64,000 nt of DNA from Bugulina stolonifera (Eukaryota > Bryozoa > Gymnolaemata > Cheilostomatida > Bugulidae). Below the pieces are notes generated by a model, which was given only the letters and a program-made list of their open reading frames with translations, ran no database searches and had not been told where the DNA came from. The stretch lies in contig OW285190.1 of assembly GCA_935421135.1 (NCBI GenBank), forward strand, positions 14,456,501-14,520,500, in the 5' to 3' direction. This document shows positions 62,609-64,000 of the stretch, in pieces. The translations under genes and the position numbers were made by a program. Positions within the stretch are counted from its first letter, which is position 1; the number at the start of each line of letters is the position of its first letter.

Positions 62609-62898
62609 TTAGCAGTAAAATGTGCCTCTGCCTTTTTGTTTAATGAATTGTCCATTAATTGTGGAAAGTACGTCAAATTGCACACCCAACTTGACAGCAT
62701 CAACGGGTGCTGTAGAAGTAGATAAAATTTTTGTCATCCTTGGGTTAGTTTTACTTACTACTAGGAACTACATTTAAGTATCACACGTAAAAGACGGGTT
62801 AAATATACACACCTTGCCAATCCTGATCTCCATATCTATCCTTCTAACGGATAGACCATTCAAAGCTTTCGCTACCAGAGTCCAGAACTTTCTCAGAG
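62609..62898 (-). CDS. Tandem paralogue B, 3' end (family not recognised)
   Basis: Exon 62898-62813 (62809 with the alternative donor) reads LRKFWTLVAKALNGLSVRRI then DMEIRIGK. The terminal exon, at least 62709-62609, reads PVDAVKLGVQFDVLSTINGQ then FIKQKGRGTFYC and a TAA stop. The upstream sequence stays open in the same frame (KILSTSTA), so the terminal exon may start near 62742. Compared with copy C, most differences in this frame are synonymous third-position changes, which supports coding under constraint. A competing 64-codon frame in copy B is broken in copy C and is rejected. No TM segment is seen. Function unknown. Confidence 0.6.
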
Positions 62899-63574
62899 CT
62901 TCAAAACACAATCAAACATTACAATAGTATCAAAGACTCTAGGTGTCATGTTAGCCTCAACACTTTTGGTATGTTTGCTAAAAGGTATTTTTGATTGTAA
63001 TACAAAGTTGTCTTCTCTCTTTTCCTGAGAAGATCTCATAGTGCTTACATCAACATCACAGCTTATAAAATTAATAATGTACATGACATAAACATTGTAT
63101 ATAGCTCCTCATTATTCACTTTTCCAACTCTATAAATTGGCCATGTCGTTATCCTAGCAGTTAGTATACCTTGTTGTGAAATTTAAGAATTATCTTTTCT
63201 TATACTACCTCAATGTGTTTGCTTCAACACAGCGTTAAAAAGTTATGTATGCATTTTTTACAATGCATTCACAAATGAACACTCCACTTTAACTCACTCT
63301 TTATCAATGTAGTTTAATTATTTATGTTATAACAACACCACAAATACGTATTCTACCACTTCTACGAGACAAGCAAAGTAGTCTAGGCTCAGGGTTGCCT
63401 GGAGGAGCATTAGATATACCTTGCCCTGCAACAAATTATGAATGAGTAGGCTAGCTAATGGCCCAGGTGCTCAGGCTATATATGGGAGAAATGGTTGCGG
63501 AGCAAACAAACTGTGGTTATATACTGTACTTAAATAATTTATTATTATAATATAGTATAATTTTCATCATGTTG

Positions 63575-64000
63575 TTAGCAATAAACTGTGCCTTTGCCTT
63601 TTTCCTTAATGAACTGTCCATTAAATGTGGAAAATGCATCGAATTCCACATCCAACTTTACAGCGTCAACTGGTGCTGCAGAAGTAGATGAAATCTTCTT
63701 AAGTCTTTTTTTTTTATTCTGGCAGTAATCTCCATTCTTATAGATGATTTGATAAGTCTACATCTTGTTTCATAATCGCACTTTCCCTGTTAAAATAGAA
63801 ATTCTGCTGCTTTATGTCTAGTCAAAAAGTTCCTGACATCCAACATTCTTAGAAAAATCTTCAAATTTTATAAATGAGCAAATTTCCTTCAGGATAGTTT
63901 TACTTACTACTGGACTACATTTAAGTATCACACGCAACATACAGGTTAGATATACACACCTTGCCAATCCTGATCTTCATGTCCATTCAAAGCTTTATTA
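63575..64000 (-). CDS. Tandem paralogue C, 3' end (runs off window)
   Basis: The terminal exon, at least 63675-63575, reads PVDAVKLDVEFDAFSTFNGQ then FIKEKGKGTVYC and TAA, the close relative of copy B. The preceding exon ends at 63960 with KIRIGK, but compared with copy B it lacks about 20 bases around ALNG, which puts KIRIGK out of frame with the upstream ALN segment. This exon may be damaged or the acceptor may have moved. The gene start lies beyond the window. Confidence 0.5.

Larger units (their letters stand above)
61321..64000. repeat. Tandem segmental duplication, ~2-kb unit
   Basis: Sequence from about 61321 (acttctgcaagataaaccca) recurs from about 63360 with many shared stretches, for example GGCTAGCTAATGG followed by GCTCAGGCTATA. 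The exon pair is present at 61.55-62.0, 62.6-62.9 and 63.58-64.0 kb, with shared intron pieces such as TTCTGCTGCTTTATGTCTA. Divergence is clearly higher in spacers than in the coding exons. Confidence 0.8.

Noticed and set aside
62509..62703. 64-codon minus frame overlapping paralogue B
   Set aside because: The equivalent frame in copy C has a stop after five codons, while the PVDAVKL frame is conserved with mainly synonymous changes.

Overview
The window is animal nuclear DNA. Genes are split into many short GT-AG exons, base composition is AT-rich, and every confident gene is a metazoan family (TMX2, KRTCAP2, PHAF1, D8C/uromodulin-type, NHL and HYR-like modules, PIF/Harbinger transposon). 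Small introns, modular secreted proteins and AT-rich spacers suggest a marine invertebrate, possibly a sponge, but nothing here proves the phylum. All gene models were built by hand from translated exons, splice sites and intron phase; no transcript or database evidence was available.

Layout: (1) 1-2.8 kb, the 3' part of TMX2 (+). (2) 4.2-14.5 kb, a 10-exon gene on the minus strand for a type I membrane mucin: signal peptide, about 86 five-residue TTADA repeats, a D8C domain, a juxtamembrane region with an RRRR site, a TM helix and a short acidic tail. Its first intron holds a solo-LTR candidate. (3) 15.9-18.2 kb, KRTCAP2 (-), head to head with (4) PHAF1 (+, 18.7-31.0 kb); 527 bp separate the two start codons. 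The tenth PHAF1 intron carries a complete PIF/Harbinger transposon (25.56-30.14 kb) with matching TIRs, a TAA target duplication, an intact MADF gene and an intact transposase gene. A SINE and a MITE lie inside it. (5) 33.5-37.9 kb, a secreted NHL-propeller protein with two HYR-like modules (+). (6) 41.9-42.7 kb, a small Cys-containing gene of unknown function (+). (7) 46.8-53.3 kb, a many-exon gene of unknown function (+). (8) 55.7-56.6 kb, a small helical protein (-). (9) 61.3-64.0 kb, a tandem duplication of a minus-strand unit with paralogous two-exon gene ends.

TMX2 (ER membrane redox family), KRTCAP2 (oligosaccharyltransferase subunit) and PHAF1 (autophagy) are conserved housekeeping genes and are probably neighbours by chance, apart from the KRTCAP2/PHAF1 pair, which may share a promoter. 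The mucin and NHL/HYR genes are lineage-type extracellular proteins whose modules are bounded mainly by phase-1 introns, as expected for exon shuffling. The rest is introns and spacers rich in minisatellites, MITEs, SINE-like pieces and a dispersed short hairpin repeat.
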